A stretch of DNA of 64,000 nt from Sclerodactyla briareus (GCA_026419785.1 JAODTK010000998.1:114374-178373), one strand, 5' to 3'; counted from the stretch's first letter, positions 44,707 through 57,187 are shown. Program-made: numbers and translations. Notes: a model not told the origin generated them from the letters alone.

Positions 44707-46180
44707 ATCCTGCCCATATAGGATAGTACATTTGGCTAACTGTGTTTATAACTATCCAATATGCGCCATGAGCGCTTCATGCACAGTGTGAGCAGTGAGT
44801 ACGTCGTGATTGACCTGTGAATTTAGATGCCGGTAATTTTTGCTGGAATATCCACTTCAACCTACAGTAAAAGTTAAGTAAAACTTTTTACAGTAGTTCA
44901 CTCTGTGGATTTCACAGTGAATTCCACAGTCAGTAGACTACAGTTTACTATAGAATTTACAGTACTACTGGCACTGAAATTTGAATGTATACTATCACTC
45001 TGCTTGCTTCCCACAGTAAATTAATACAGTGTCATTCCGAAATTGATAATCTACATAATTACAACATTCAGTTTATTAGAGGCTGTAGTCAGACTTGGCA
45101 ATTCAGCCAATCCGGGGTTTAACCTCAATTCCCATCATTTTGGGATATTTCCGACAATTATGGCTTTCGTTACTTTGTTATCTCTGTATCTAAGCTAAAG
45201 GCTCAGGGTAACAATCAAATTCACAAGAACCAGTGACCGCTTAATCGAGGGAGAACTGTTCGTTCATACTTTTCGGAATTGTAATGGTTTTTAGGCCTCT
45301 CAAGAGACCAGACACCAACAATTTTGTTCCCAAAATTCATTAAGAATTCGACGCGCCAAAAAGCTCTATATCGTTACTTTCTGCTCGTTACTGTTTTTAT
45401 GCACTTTTTCATTTCGGTGGGCAATTTTAACACATTTCCACAACTTTAGAAAGAGATCAATGCTCCTGATCGCGGCCTCGGGAAAAATAATGCTTAGACC
45501 TAGTCGATAACAGAATAATCATTTTATTCCATGCCTCTGCCATATATAACTTCGAATTCATTATAAATTGTTATTACGCTTAGGCCTAGTTATTCCGTTT
45601 TGTTCACATGTTCTACACGTTAACCAGAATTTTAGTAGTACGAACTAGCGGCAAGTTATTGTGTATGTGGCAACAACTAGGTCAAGGCCTTCTGTAACAC
45701 TGTCAATGTTCACCATAGATACTCCTGATAACATAGATGAGCCACTTTCCTTCTGTCGCGCCAGCTAGTTATATTGCCATCATCCGTGTTCCTTATCCTT
45801 CGTCGAGGCACCATGGATGTCTCTGTATCAACCTAGTATGTCCCCGGCAATCAGTGCTTACCGTGAGTATTTGCTTGGGGTTGGGGGTGGGTAGTGATAT
45901 CGGAACCCCAGAAAGTGCGTCCCTCATAACTTGCCTCACCAACGCCCTATTATAATAATTACCATATGTCCCCTAGACACATGCCCTTCTGCAATATTTG
46001 TAAATAACATGCAAACCACACTGAACTGCCCCCCCAAAAATCAGGGGGGGGGTTCTGACCCATCGGGTACGCCACGTTCGGCAATCAACGATAACAAGCC
46101 TTTTACTGTATTGACGCTGCCTGTAGGAATATAAGTGGAACAATACTATGCGACCGTCATTTTTGTTCTACTTTTGCTAT
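44707..46180. other. No confident gene
   Basis: 44860-45040 is rich in acagtaaa/ttcacagt words of both orientations, perhaps an eroded foldback. A GTGAGT at 45862 follows an open frame (EAPWMSLYQPSMSPAISAY), but no acceptor or family supports an exon. Confidence 0.35.
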
Positions 46181-46405
46181 GCCTACGTGCGAGGCATGTA
46201 CAACCGCTTCGGGATCAGTTGTCCTATATAGACTAGAAAGAAAAAATTACCCAACCGCTCTGGCATGCGATTGCACTCCTTGCGTTGATTACTGATTCTC
46301 ACACTGATACTTTCCACCATCCAAGTTGATCTACCTAAAATTCTTCCCGCAGCTTTCCTGCATTGAAGAGTAACACAAAATGTACTGCCTGATACGATGT
46401 TACTC
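46181..46405 (+). repeat. Dispersed repeat, copy 2 (partner at 1-225)
   Basis: cctacgtgcgaggcatgtac, atcagttgtcctatatagac and tagaaagaaa match the start of the window. The minus strand is open for 74 codons, but the partner copy does not keep that frame. Confidence 0.6.
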
Positions 46406-46619
46406 ATACAAATCCATTGCCTGTTCTACAGTGGTACTCGCATGGGGCCTTTTATTTTGTTCCGATAGTCCCAAGCATTACTGGAATTCCATTTGCGTAT
46501 GCAGTTCGGTAGCAATGTGGAAAATCGCGAGTCACGTGAGCTGAGATGAGGCCAGTAGCCTATCTGAAAAGTTTCTCTTCAGTTGTGCAAGAAGTCATGT
46601 TCCACAGGGCCAAAGGAAT

Positions 46620-46730
46620 CCATATGGAAGCCACCAACACTGATAGGCAAAATAAGCCATATACCATGCTTAACGGATGCTTTTCACGCCAATGATTTCT
46701 GTGTAATATCTTTCTCAAAAAGCCATCGAA
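46620..46730 (-). repeat. Repeat family R4, partial copy
   Basis: The minus strand reads ggctttttgagaaagatatt, then aagcatccgtta, gcttattttgcctatcagtg and ttggtggcttcc, matching 57597-57842. Fourth member of a family also at 51694 and 58016. Confidence 0.6.
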
Positions 46731-46992
46731 CGACAATCGTATGGATTGCTGCTTTCATGGTTTTTCCGCATGAACTTATGTTGTGTTCTCTTCTGAACAA
46801 CGTTCGTTTTCGTGAACATGTTATTTTTCACATCTCTCCGGTTGCATACGAATCGTGACGGGAATCACAACCTTAGGCTACCATGGGCCCTCTCCAGTTA
46901 ATATGCTGACTCCTGGTTGTGGCGCACTTCCACGAAGTGTTTTCCCTGATTGACTACTCGAATGATTTTCGGCGGGATTTATTTGTATTACA

Positions 46993-47139
46993 TCATTCAT
47001 TTTCATCGCATCGTTCTGTTTGAATCCATTTTAATTCGATATTCTCAGATTTTACTACGGCGGTATTATAAACAAAGAGGACTAGGGCGGTGCAACTACC
47101 GTAGCCTATGATTAGATACACTCTCCTGGGTTTCATCAT
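46993..47139 (-). CDS. Small open frame with N-terminal signal anchor
   Basis: The minus strand has MMKPRRVYLIIGYGSCTALV followed by LFVYNTAVVKSENIELKWIQ and TERCDENE, 48 residues ending in a TGA. A short basic start, one hydrophobic helix and a polar tail is the layout of a type II membrane protein, for example Golgi glycosyl- or sulfotransferases, which usually start in this way. A catalytic domain is absent: no further exon was found to the left. The frame is also open upstream of the two ATGs. A purine at -3 supports the first ATG. It may be a first coding exon whose donor I cannot place, or chance. Confidence 0.33.
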   Translation of the reverse strand: MMKPRRVYLIIGYGSCTALVLFVYNTAVVKSENIELKWIQTERCDENE

Positions 47140-50100
47140 ACCCAGCTGGCGCGAAGCGTGAGGTAATACTGGAGGACCCAGGTTCCCCTTCAGATCACCG
47201 GAAAGTTCCCTTTCCAGCTTCAACAGGCGTCAATCTTCGTCTCTTCATCATTGTCATGCATTTCAGGACAGACGTTTCTTTCTTCTCTAATCGCCGACCT
47301 CGAGCTCGAGGCGGAGACCGCATAACCTACATTGTAAGCCCCAAAATGGAGCAGGTCTTGACTACAACACTGTGAGCTCTCTGTCCTATGAACGTCTCCA
47401 CTTTCTACTCTCTCCCGCCCGTCGAGAGTGCTTACGCTCCTTCCATGTTCCGATTAATCCAGTTTGGGAATCGGTGGAGCGTTTCTGGGGTGACGTCACA
47501 CACTCACAGCCACCTGTCAGTTCATCTGCCGGGAGTGCTATAGGGCGCCATTTGTACGTTTTCCGCTTGGCGTCCCACTAGTCACGAGTGCTATGCCGCC
47601 TTTGAGTCCATAATAGATCTGATATCCGCCATTGAGAGGGTCACATAGACCCTACTACTGACTAGTGATTACTCTCCACACAAAACATGCCTAAATGAAG
47701 GATTCTTGAATCTTGGAATCCCCTGTGAAAATGTATATTTCAAATCAGCCTCAATACTGCTTTAGAAGTCTCGAAAAGTTCAATTTTTCATCACTGAACT
47801 TCACTCCAGCCAAGTTATTACAAATGTATGATTTAGGCTAGGTTAAGCTACCTATCGGCTAACTTCATTGTTGGGGCGTGGCCTTAACGCAAGTTAAATG
47901 CCGTGTGTTCCTCCTTTTCTATTTCCTTTTGGAAGGTCTTGGTTATGTGACTCGTGAATAGGTATGAAACTGCATACGATTCATGCTTGGGCTAGAACGC
48001 GCTGCATCAGTCAGACCTTTCAATGTGAAAAAGTGTCCGAGCAATAGGCTGGTTCTGAATTCGGATATCACCGACGTGACGGCCGGGAAAACGTGAAATC
48101 TTCGTTTGCATTCATCATTCGAAGGTCAATCGATCGATAATAACTTTTGCCACCCTACTGTACCATTCGGGTGTATTTTCGTCCTGTGTTGTATGGGATA
48201 GTGGTAACCCTCCGAAAAGTTACGATTCTCTTAAGTGTCCGTCGCACTGCAGCAGACTATTATACTAGTCACGTGACAGATGAATAAATATTGTCTCACA
48301 TTCCCCCGGAAATACCACTAAACAGAAAAAAATTTTAATTGTGTAGCCTACGCGTACATCAGTACACTGACGAGTTGAACAATGTGCCTGAACAAGTGTG
48401 CCCTGGCCTGGTCGTCAAAGGTGACCAAAAGGACTAACTTGTATTTCTTGAAACTGTTATACCCATAGGTTCCCTAAGCACGGTGTGCCGGGGTGTCGTT
48501 AAATGTTTGCTACCGCCACCTCATTCAAAGACGGAAGAACGCTTCCCCATTCAATTCTATGTAATACTTATGACTGTGGTTTTCACGGCGTAAGTTCAGA
48601 TAGCCAATACGATTCAGTCTTTTCCTTCAGCTGTACTAGTCATTTCGGAGTTACGTGAGATGTTCAAACAGCCTCAGTGCAATCAATCGTGATGCGTGCT
48701 CTTCCTTAACTTCCTATACTTCTACCATGAAGGGATATTTAGCAATGATGGCAGAGCCTTTATTTGGGCCTATTCGAAGCCCTTTCTTTGCGTTGTTATT
48801 ACGAGACGGATTTTGGTGAAAGTTCAGTTATTACTTTTCTTCTAGTTCCCGTTCCAGTTTTCTTCACGCTTCGCTCTGTGATTCATCCTAAGGATTATTG
48901 TAGTTGCCTCTCATAAGTGTTAGGTTTAAGCACATCATTCTGTTAATTGATTTGCCTATTATATTTCGTCGATCTTCAATTGTATTTTTTTCAACGGATG
49001 GCTGTTCCTCATGTATGTTAATATCCATCAAATGTATCTGGAGATTGTGATATGAGATTAATTAGCAATATGACGATGGATATAGTGAATGGGCAGCCCA
49101 GATCCTGTTAAACTACAAAACGAACACTTATTGATTCTTCGGCAGAGTGAGAGGACTTGTATGCTTTCATGTGAGTGTATGTGACACTTATTCGTGCACA
49201 CAATACCAGGGTTTCTTGTATTGAGTAAAGTTTCCCGTCTAAGTTGTGTCGGTCAAAGTCTATATACAACAGAGATCGAGTCTGAAAACCCTGAAAGACC
49301 CTTGTATAAAACAAGCTGCTTTGCTTAGAAATTCAAAAATTTTAAAAAATAAAAATGACCGGATTCAGCGCGTGAACACATCTTAATCCACCTGGATGGT
49401 TAATTCAGAGCTACTATAAGTGGTCCCCATTTATGTTGCATGATCTCGTTGTTTGTGATTAAGTCAAACGAGGGCAACGTTTACTTTAGAAAATTATTGC
49501 AAGAAATTAGTACCGAAGTTTTGGGCCGATCAATTTATGGAAGGAATAGGCCAGGGTACAATGATTCATTTTTTCGGTAGCAAACTGGAAATTCTTTGCA
49601 ATTTGATATTTTGACCGATATCATCTTGTAAGCATGTATCATACCTGTCCTCAAGACAAGTGCATATTTGTTTTATTGCCTTCTCTACCGTGCTCTCTCT
49701 TGCTGTCCCAATGAATCATTAGCACACCCTTTTTTTTGAATTTTTGAAACCACAATGAAGTTTTGTAACCTCGGTCCCGGTTCGCATATCGAGCTTAGCG
49801 CAGCTGCAAAGGGCGTATACTACAGCAGTTTGGAAAGTTGTTCCCTCAGGTACTCACCGCATTATCAGCCGACGTCCAATAATACAAAACCAATTCTCGG
49901 TCTCGACAATCCAAGACTATCGCTTTCAGTCGAGTGCATCCATGTGAAAAAGTTGTGTGTGTTGGGTGGGGGGGAGTAGAAAAAGATCTTTAACCAAGAA
50001 ATTAACTGTGTTTAAAATGTTAACATCAATGGAGCATTGCCAAAAAGTGGGGGTGGTGGTATATTCCTTCTCCACCCTCCGCGGTATGTTCGCCCAGTCT

Positions 50101-50260
50101 AGAATCCCAGACATCGGCGGGAACCAAGATTTCAACAGAGAATTCCGGTTATTAGCGACTTGTATTTCGTCCGTATCTGAGTTGTCGCGCCGTTAATCCA
50201 TACTTTTATCGATAATCCCAATATCACTGGTGTGAAATTTTAGTGCAGAGCAATGTCCCT
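47140..50260. other. No confident gene
   Basis: Apart from the CpG-rich patch at 47285-47560, no exon or element is recognised. Opposed open frames at 49926-50196 have no domain. Confidence 0.4.
47491..47498. promoter_or_regulatory. Perfect CRE palindrome TGACGTCA
   Basis: The full CREB/ATF site lies in relatively CpG-rich sequence (about 47285-47560), some 350 bp upstream of the minus-strand signal-anchor frame. A promoter role is possible but unproven; the same octamer also occurs inside the SINE at 18094. Confidence 0.3.
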
Positions 50261-50264
50261 ATAT

Positions 50265-50462
50265 ACACGCTAAAAGTACTGGGTCAAACTGGCCCTTGAT
50301 GCGCACAAGTGGTCAGGGTGGAACCAAATCCAATTTCGCTCAAATTGCCCGACTCGTACTTCAAGGTAAACACAATCTGAGCCAAACTTCGACCCAATGA
50401 ATCTGGTGTCGCTCCTCCCGACCCAAATTTCGGGTACGCTTGAACCCAATGTTCTAGAGTGT
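50265..50462. mobile_element. MITE of the ACACTCT family, 198 bp
   Basis: The left end ACACGCTAAAAGTACTGGGT is mirrored by the inverted right end ACACTCTAGAACATTGGGTT. The interior contains several acccaa/tgggtc words in both orientations. No coding capacity and no clear target duplication. Confidence 0.72.
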
Positions 50463-51690
50463 ATTGCTAACTATTGTCCTCGCGCGTGACGTTACGTAGC
50501 TACAATTTTGGGTTGCATATTATGATAACGATAATCAATATCCGGCATGGGTGTCAGAATCGTCCAAACATTTATAAAAAACAGGATTTTCTTCGACCTA
50601 TATATTTTTCTCTTCACTTCATATCTGTACAAGGCAGTAGGCTAATCATTCTTTGCACGTTTTTTAAATGGCATCACTGTAATGAAATAAATACAAATAT
50701 CTGTATCTTTCAACTTTTACAAAGTATTACAGGGAAAAGAGCATTCATGCAAAGTATTGCTTCTTCGTAGTCACATCTTGTTTTTTCCCCCCCCCCCTAC
50801 ATCTAAATCACGAATGAAATTTATGATGAAATCCATGAACGCCAGGAATATCGTTATCATTTCTACAACCCAAATTTAATATCTGAAGTGTAAGATCTGA
50901 GAAAATAATTTATCCGATGCTATCTCTTACATAGCCAATCGCAGATATCAGCCCCTTAAGAATATATATCCCTATGCACAGGGGTCCTCCTCTTTCCCAG
51001 TACTTCCTAATTGTAAACATCACAGAACAATGTATAGTATTTCATCCTCCACATTGCGAAAGAGCAGTGGGGTTAATCAACATAGCCCATTCGGAAAATA
51101 CCTGACCTCTAGCCAATGCTGCCACGTTTTCCACTTGGAGATTCACATCTAAACGCCGACACTGTTTTTCTCTCGTTGTAAACAGAAGTTCGTCCTTCAC
51201 ATGGGTATAACATCTTCATTAGGCGATTCCATATTCTTGTAATTCGGTAAAGCGGTTGTGTCGGTCATGCACTGTAATAACATCAATACTACTAAACTTC
51301 TCTCTATAACTGTCCGAGCTATTTAGTGAACAGTTTTGTTTCACTCAGTTATAGACCTAACACGTAATGGCTCCTAGACTCCATCCTGCACCCCGTCCTC
51401 TCTTCCAAATCTCAAACGGCGTTCTTTCATTTTTATTGCAGATCTTTAGGTGTGTCGTCCACGGGCGTTTAAAGCGCCCGAGCCGAGTGAAGTTTGTTTC
51501 CACATTTCGTCCAAACCTGTACAGATTTCCTTCAACCTAGCACAAATGACAGGCTGGATTCCTAATGCGTATCGTAGCCGGGCTGATGTAAAACCACTAT
51601 TTACTGAAATGAACGTTTGTTTCAGAAGAGAAAACACCGTAATTTATGCGAACAGACCGTAAAAATGAAGCAGCCTATGCATATTGTTGT
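50463..51690. other. No gene seen
   Basis: No exon or element recognised; a C run lies at about 50789-50798. The complementary frames at 51446-51662 have no domain. Confidence 0.45.
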
Positions 51691-51693
51691 TGC

Positions 51694-51933
51694 TTTGCTT
51701 CTTAAGGAAGAATTCCATCGGACATCCATTCGCGTTGATCGCATCCGTATACGCATGGGTACATGTGCTCATTTCGCCTAATTCATTTGTTTGGTTTGCC
51801 TTTAGGTTAATCGTTATTTTTTCGCCTCTGTGAAACAAATATCTACTTTGCAAACTAATAGGACTATTCAGACACCGGCCCCAGCTCAGTTTACGTAAAT
51901 TGGCGTTTTTTAACATGCGTACCGGACCGCATA
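51694..51933 (+). repeat. Repeat family R4, copy
   Basis: Shares ttaaggaagaattcc, tcatttcgccta, gcctctgtg-aac, atctactttgcaaacta and ctcagtttacgtaaattggc with 57597-57842 in the same orientation. Confidence 0.75.
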
Positions 51934-52108
51934 CGAATCTCGAATCCTAGCCGAGAGGACAATTGAAACCCCATAATCCCACCAGAATTTTTGGCGTTGT
52001 TGATTTATTTCAATTATATTTTTAAGGGCGCACTGAACAACCTAATTTACAATCGTCTTTATATCGCTAGATTATCCCATCATTTAACATGAATTCGAGA
52101 GCTTTTAT

Positions 52109-52240
52109 GCGTCATATTCACTGATTGTTGTACTTTAATATTCCTAGCTTAAACAAGCAAAATTACACCAATCGCGTCATATTCCACATGATTTTGTACT
52201 TTACATTCAATAGCTATAACGAAGCAAAATTACACCAGCG
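52109..52240 (+). repeat. Tandem repeat, two units of about 65 bp
   Basis: Units begin gcgtcatattc at 52109 and 52174. Both contain ttgtactttaatatt or its variant, tagct, and agcaaaattacacca. Confidence 0.75.
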
Positions 52241-52766
52241 CGTGTTATTTCTTCTCCGGAAAACTGATAGGACTGCGGGTAACAAAATTCTCAGTGAGCG
52301 GGGAAATATTTGTTTTTCATTGAAGAGGTTCCAATTAGTCACTTATACATCATATGCTACTACTCCCATCACTCCTGCCACGAATCTACAAGTTGCGTCC
52401 CCTCACCTGGTTGCATGGAAAGACCTCCGTCACCCCCCCCCCCCATCCCGCCCGTTAGGCTGCACTCCCCGCTTTATGATGCCACATGGGTACGCAACCT
52501 ACCTGACTATGTTCCCCGCATTTTACATCACCCTGATTGTATTATCGTGGACATATTAACAATGTGTTGATGTTGTGGGACTTGGAAAGGAATGGCGGGC
52601 TGTTTGACGGTTCATTCACTTTTAACTGAAAACACGTTTTGTGTATTTCCCACTTTGCACTTTTTATCAGCTACTGGTAGTTTTTCCGTGGAAAATTCTT
52701 GAGTGGCTGTCTCCATGAAATTACCGCATGATGGAACCAGGTGTAATTTGTAATCGTTGATTCCTG
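52241..52766. other. No gene seen
   Basis: A C run at about 52433-52443. The 144-codon plus frame over 52125-52559 crosses the tandem repeat and has no domain. Confidence 0.45.
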
Positions 52767-52927
52767 CAAGGGCACAGCAATAGGGGGGTCGGGGGGTTTA
52801 TGACCCCCAACTTTTGAGAAGGGCTCTCCATAATGATTGTCCACACACAAAAGTGTTTCCATCACTGCTTCGGACCCCCCGAAATGCTCTTGACCCAACC
52901 AACTTTCAGACAGTGGCTCAGCCCTTG
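52767..52927 (-). mobile_element. hAT-type MITE, second copy of the 30336 family
   Basis: On the minus strand it reads CAAGGGCTGAGCCACTGTCT, then ggtcaagagcattt, ggtccgaagcagtgatgg and ggggtcata, colinear with 30336-30469. The other end, CAAGGGCACAGCAAT, is the inverted repeat. Flanks gattcctg and gatcttgt are only a poor target duplication, so this copy looks older. It is about 27 bp longer than its relative. Confidence 0.78.
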
Positions 52928-53855
52928 GATCTTGTAATTACCAACTCACACGACCCAAACTTTTTATTATGCCAAAAACAACACAGGTTAAAGGCGGGGA
53001 ACGAAAGGGGTGGTAGCGCCCCCTCGATGTGGCGATTAAAAAGAAGACATAAAAATGACTAATGATTATGGTAGTGATAGGCCTTATATAAGATTTCTTA
53101 GAAAAGGTATACCCATCAGGGTGCGCACCCACGGAGGGGGGGGGGAACCCACCCATGACCCAAGCGATCAATAATATTCAAAAACGAAAAACTGATTTTC
53201 GCAGTTCAGTAAAGGTGTTGCAGCTGTTATTTAGGCCAAATATTGCAGCACAGCATGTGTCTAGGGTCCCATAAATTGTACTTATTTGCCAATAGGGAGG
53301 GTGAGGCTTTTATGAGGGCGCCTTCTCTTGGGTTCCGACATCACCCCCCCCCCCCCAAAAAAAAAAAAAAAAAAAAAAAAACTTTTTGTACGCGCCTAAT
53401 AACTTATGCACCAGTTTAAAAATTACTCTCAAAACCTAGTTTGGGAATTTTTAAACACTTTGATCCGCTCTGAAGATGTTTAACAATTTGAAAACTTTGG
53501 TGATGAATAATTTATGTTCACGCAGTAATGGAGGAAGTTCATTATTTGAGACGGCGGGGGCTTTTATCGACAAATTGGTAGGGATGTTGAAGTGCCGTAC
53601 CCATATTAACTGAAAACAGATAAAAGCGATTCAAAAGGGACCATCGATTATAATTCCAAACATATAACCTGCTTGAATTTCCGGTTACAGACATCTGTTA
53701 ACTCTTTCTACGGCTTAAAAATAGTTCCGTTTTCGCGACGGAAAGCGCAAGTGAATCAATTCAGCATTGCGTTGTACTTTAAACTACCACCGCTGATATT
53801 CCGGATATTGTGTTCTTTATCGAGCGCGCGGTGCATGCGATGTGCGGTAGAAGAT
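52928..53855. other. No gene; C run fused to A run
   Basis: 53344-53356 is C followed directly by about 24 A (53357-53380). ggtgcgcacc at 53119 is a small palindrome. No exon recognised. Confidence 0.45.
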
Positions 53856-54113
53856 CAAATTCGTAGTTAAAGATTGATTAGGTTGGGGGTTTAACTGTAT
53901 AAATAAGGCGGAAAAAGCCATCATCATATCTACAATAAGGGGAGATTTATACCATAGGATCAGTTTGCCGTGATGACTAGGTTGAATATCAAATTCGTAG
54001 TTTTAGATGTTGATTAGAGTTAGGGGGTTTAACTGTATAATAAGGCGAAAAAGCCATTCATCATATCTAAATAAGGGAGATATTCCATAAATCTTTGCCG
54101 TGCTGACTAGGTT
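53856..54113 (+). repeat. Tandem duplication, units 134 and about 124 bp
   Basis: caaattcgtag starts at 53856 and 53990. Both units hold gattag, gggtttaactgtata, aaggcg-aaaaagccat, catcatatcta, aataaggg-ag and tttgccgtg-tgactaggtt. Most differences are single-base gains or losses in homopolymers. Confidence 0.88.
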
Positions 54114-55320
54114 TTAATGGCCGGAATGGTACACATAGTAATTGTGCCCCCTACTCAGTGTTCGTCCATTTTATTCAGGTGAATATTCGCTGCTATAACT
54201 TTGTCCTCATCCGTACACAATTCCGCCTATTCTTCTGACAGACACCTCTCGTGCGATCGGGCTAGAATTTTATAGGTAGGGATGTCGGAAGTGTCTTACA
54301 CCATAAATAACTTTTTAAGTTATAAACGTGTCTGAATCATGCAGCTATTATATTACTGGAAAGACATCAACCATATTGTTGCCCAGTTCAAATTCCGTCA
54401 AAGACCACAACTGATTCAAATGAGGAGGTGACCATTGAGTGTACAGCGTGGACACTCAGTTTCGTTTACCATCTATCTGTGAATTTTCTTGCACCATATG
54501 CCCCGACGCATTCCTTGCTTCATGGTAATTATTGAACGCCATAGTGCAAGATTCTGGAGCATCTTCGGTGAGTGTTACCCTGCTTCATAATACACTGAAA
54601 AATATACGTCGGGAGTCAGTGATTCCATTACGGAAGCATGAAAACATCTTAATTCCTATTATACAAATCGATTGCGTTTTACAAAAACGCAATCTAGGTG
54701 GGAAGTATAACCTGATCATCAGGGAGTGAACTGACGTTTGAATAATGTGAAGCTCGAACTAAAGGAGGCTCTCAAACGGAACGTTCTTAATATCGACAAC
54801 GCGATCGTGTCGCTAATATCCCATGTCAACTATAACACTATGTTTGTGATGGCGCTGTTATGGGCATAGCACACGCTCCACACTGACTTCTTTTCTGCAT
54901 AGTCGCTTCAAGTACAAACATGTCTGGAGCTTGGTCTTGGACGGCTGCAATTGGCTTTGCAGGCATGGAGACACCTAAGATGCAACCGGTGCGAATCGGG
55001 ATGCGGCATGAATATCAATATCGCATTCTGTAATCGCTAAAAAGGATTCTTTGTGCGAAAGGTGGATAAACCGTCGGCTGACATAGAACGCCTGGTGGAT
55101 GCCCTCAATTATCTAGTAAATATATAGACGAAAACATTGTTTGATGAGACATTCCCTAGAACAGCTCTCGGTGATGGCTATAATGACGAATCGGTACTCT
55201 TGATAATTCGCCCAATCATCGCTTTTGTACTAATCTTTGAATGAATGCCTGTCCTTTGGAACCTAATACCGTCGATGTAAACCATTCGCAGTTTGATTGG
55301 ACACCCCCCATGCTGTGCTC
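54114..55320. other. No confident gene
   Basis: A GTGAGT at 54569 follows a short open frame (NAIVQDSGASS) but no acceptor is clear. Nothing else recognised. Confidence 0.4.
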
Positions 55321-55321
55321 T

Positions 55322-55467
55322 ACACTCTCAAAAGGTTGGTGTAGAAATTACACAACCACGTGAAAGAGTGTGTAAATGTATAATGTCAATGTATATACTG
55401 TGGATTTGTGAATTGGTTCACGACACCACATAGGTTGTTTGCTAGTTACCAGCATTTCTAAGAGTGT
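55322..55467. mobile_element. MITE of the ACACTCT family, 146 bp
   Basis: The left end ACACTCTCAAAAGGTTGGTG pairs with the inverted right end ACACTCTTAGAAATGCTGGT. It shares the ACACTCT-AgAA-TGG terminal pattern with the 50265 element. No coding capacity. Confidence 0.68.
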
Positions 55468-55644
55468 CTCGAGCCCAACCCCGCTTTTAATAGCCAATTT
55501 ATTTTAGGGCCCACCGAGAACGTGTTTGCGCTTGCCAAGCCTTTTGCGTTCTCACCAGGTCCTTGATTATACCTCGAAATATTTCAATCGCCAAGATCTG
55601 CCAGTCTAGGTCAAAGTCTATCCCTTATAATTTGGTTGTGGTAT

Positions 55645-55812
55645 TTTGTTTGTATGTTTGTGCGTGTGCGTGGGTTTGTGGGAGGGCGGGGGAGGTGCGC
55701 AGATGGGCGTGTGCGTGCGTGTTATGTGCATGTGTGTATGTGTGCGTGTTTGTGTGTGTGGTTGCGAGTGTGTGTGCGAGCATAGACGTAACCATCCCCC
55801 CCCCCCCCCCCC
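55645..55812 (+). repeat. Imperfect (GT)n tract followed by a C run
   Basis: gtgtgcgtgtt-type repeats at about 55645-55775, then C at about 55796-55812. The cysteine/valine-rich frames here are artefacts. Confidence 0.9.
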
Positions 55813-56805
55813 AGCTAGAGAGGACCTAGCCCGAATCTTCGAAAATGTGCTCTAATTTAGTTGCAATTCACGTGTATAAGACAGACTATAGAATCCCTAC
55901 ACCCCGTTTTTGCTAGTTTCGTGCACTCGTTTTTTTACACAATGGTACTCTAGATGCCATACCTTAGGTTCATTTTTAATTTTTTGTTATTTTATTTTTT
56001 TTATTTTCTCTCATACATCTTAATGTCTCCATTTTAAATATAACATGAATGACATCTTCTAATTTTTTATAACTGATTCATGTCCTGTTTATAAATATGT
56101 ATAAATTATCCTGGAAGGCAAATAATGAAAAAATGTAGAAATTCAGCACTTACCAGAAAGCCGGGCCTATAATTCCTTCAACGGGTGTCGCGAAAGTATG
56201 TAGAAATTCCTGTATACAGTGGTTTTTATTGATTATATTTTTACGTGATTGATTTTCCATTCTGACTTTCTACACAGTCAGAAAGCACTACGACGGACGC
56301 TAGCTCCTTGCTTCCTACTGATTTGGACGTGTCTTGTCAGTAAGTGCTAAGGCCAATCTCACTGCGTTTTTAGACTACGAGATAGAGGAGATTCCCTTTG
56401 AAACTCTTCCCCTAAACCTCATTTTATCTGATTTCGTCCTGGCCAGATCAGACTCACGAATCGGTCTCTTGCCGCACAGTTGACTGTAGTACTCCCTTCT
56501 ATTTAGTGTTGCATAACATTTATCATGTAATAAATGTGTGCTGTTCATATCAGGAGGTTTTGTCAGATTTTATTTTAATTACCAGCAACCGCACCACTAT
56601 CGACCATTAGCACACACATCAATCATCCATCATCACATCAAGAAGACATCGGTCTCACCCATTTTCATGATTATCATCATCATATTCACTATCTTATCAC
56701 CATCAACATCATGAATGACATCGTCAATCAACCATTAGTCCTAATAATCCATCATCAATTCCCTATCATTATCACCAATCAACAACACTGTTCCAGGTTA
56801 TCATG
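55813..56805. other. No gene seen
   Basis: T-rich sequence, then tca/atc-rich text at about 56610-56790. No exon recognised. Confidence 0.45.
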
Positions 56806-56810
56806 TGCAT

Positions 56811-56824
56811 TATATATATATACT

Positions 56825-56862
<38 letters not shown>

Positions 56863-56879
56863 TATATATATATTATATA

Positions 56880-56940
<61 letters not shown>

Positions 56941-56945
56941 ATTAT
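56811..56945. repeat. (TA)n microsatellite
   Basis: About 135 bp of ta repeats with interruptions; further TA blocks lie at 57044-57055 and 57145-57185. The long tyrosine/isoleucine frame across 56711-57295 is not a gene. Confidence 0.95.
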
Positions 56946-57010
56946 TTATCTATCACGCGTCATGTTGCTTTCAGTTTTTGTTAACTGTTTATTCTGTTAC
57001 TGTAACCCGG

Positions 57011-57037
57011 CTGAGGAAGGTACCAGGGGGACCGAAA
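57011..57037 (+). other. Weak hammerhead-ribozyme-like core
   Basis: CTGAGGA (57011) and GAAA (57034) fit the two conserved hammerhead strands (CUGANGA and GAAA). Between them GGTACC and GGGACC could form a six-pair stem II with one mismatch. An extra A precedes the stem, and stems I and III were not found. Similar ctga-gaagg...ccgaaa signatures occur near the ends of Penelope-like elements, some of which carry hammerheads. Confidence 0.2.
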
Positions 57038-57187
57038 ATTTCCGAAATATATATATTTTCAGTACTCCATGTGTCAACATGCTTATTATTTTTGAGCTCA
57101 GCATATTTTGTGTATATATTGGAGTACACGTGGACACCAATTCTACTATATATATCTACTATATATATATTATATATATATATATTA

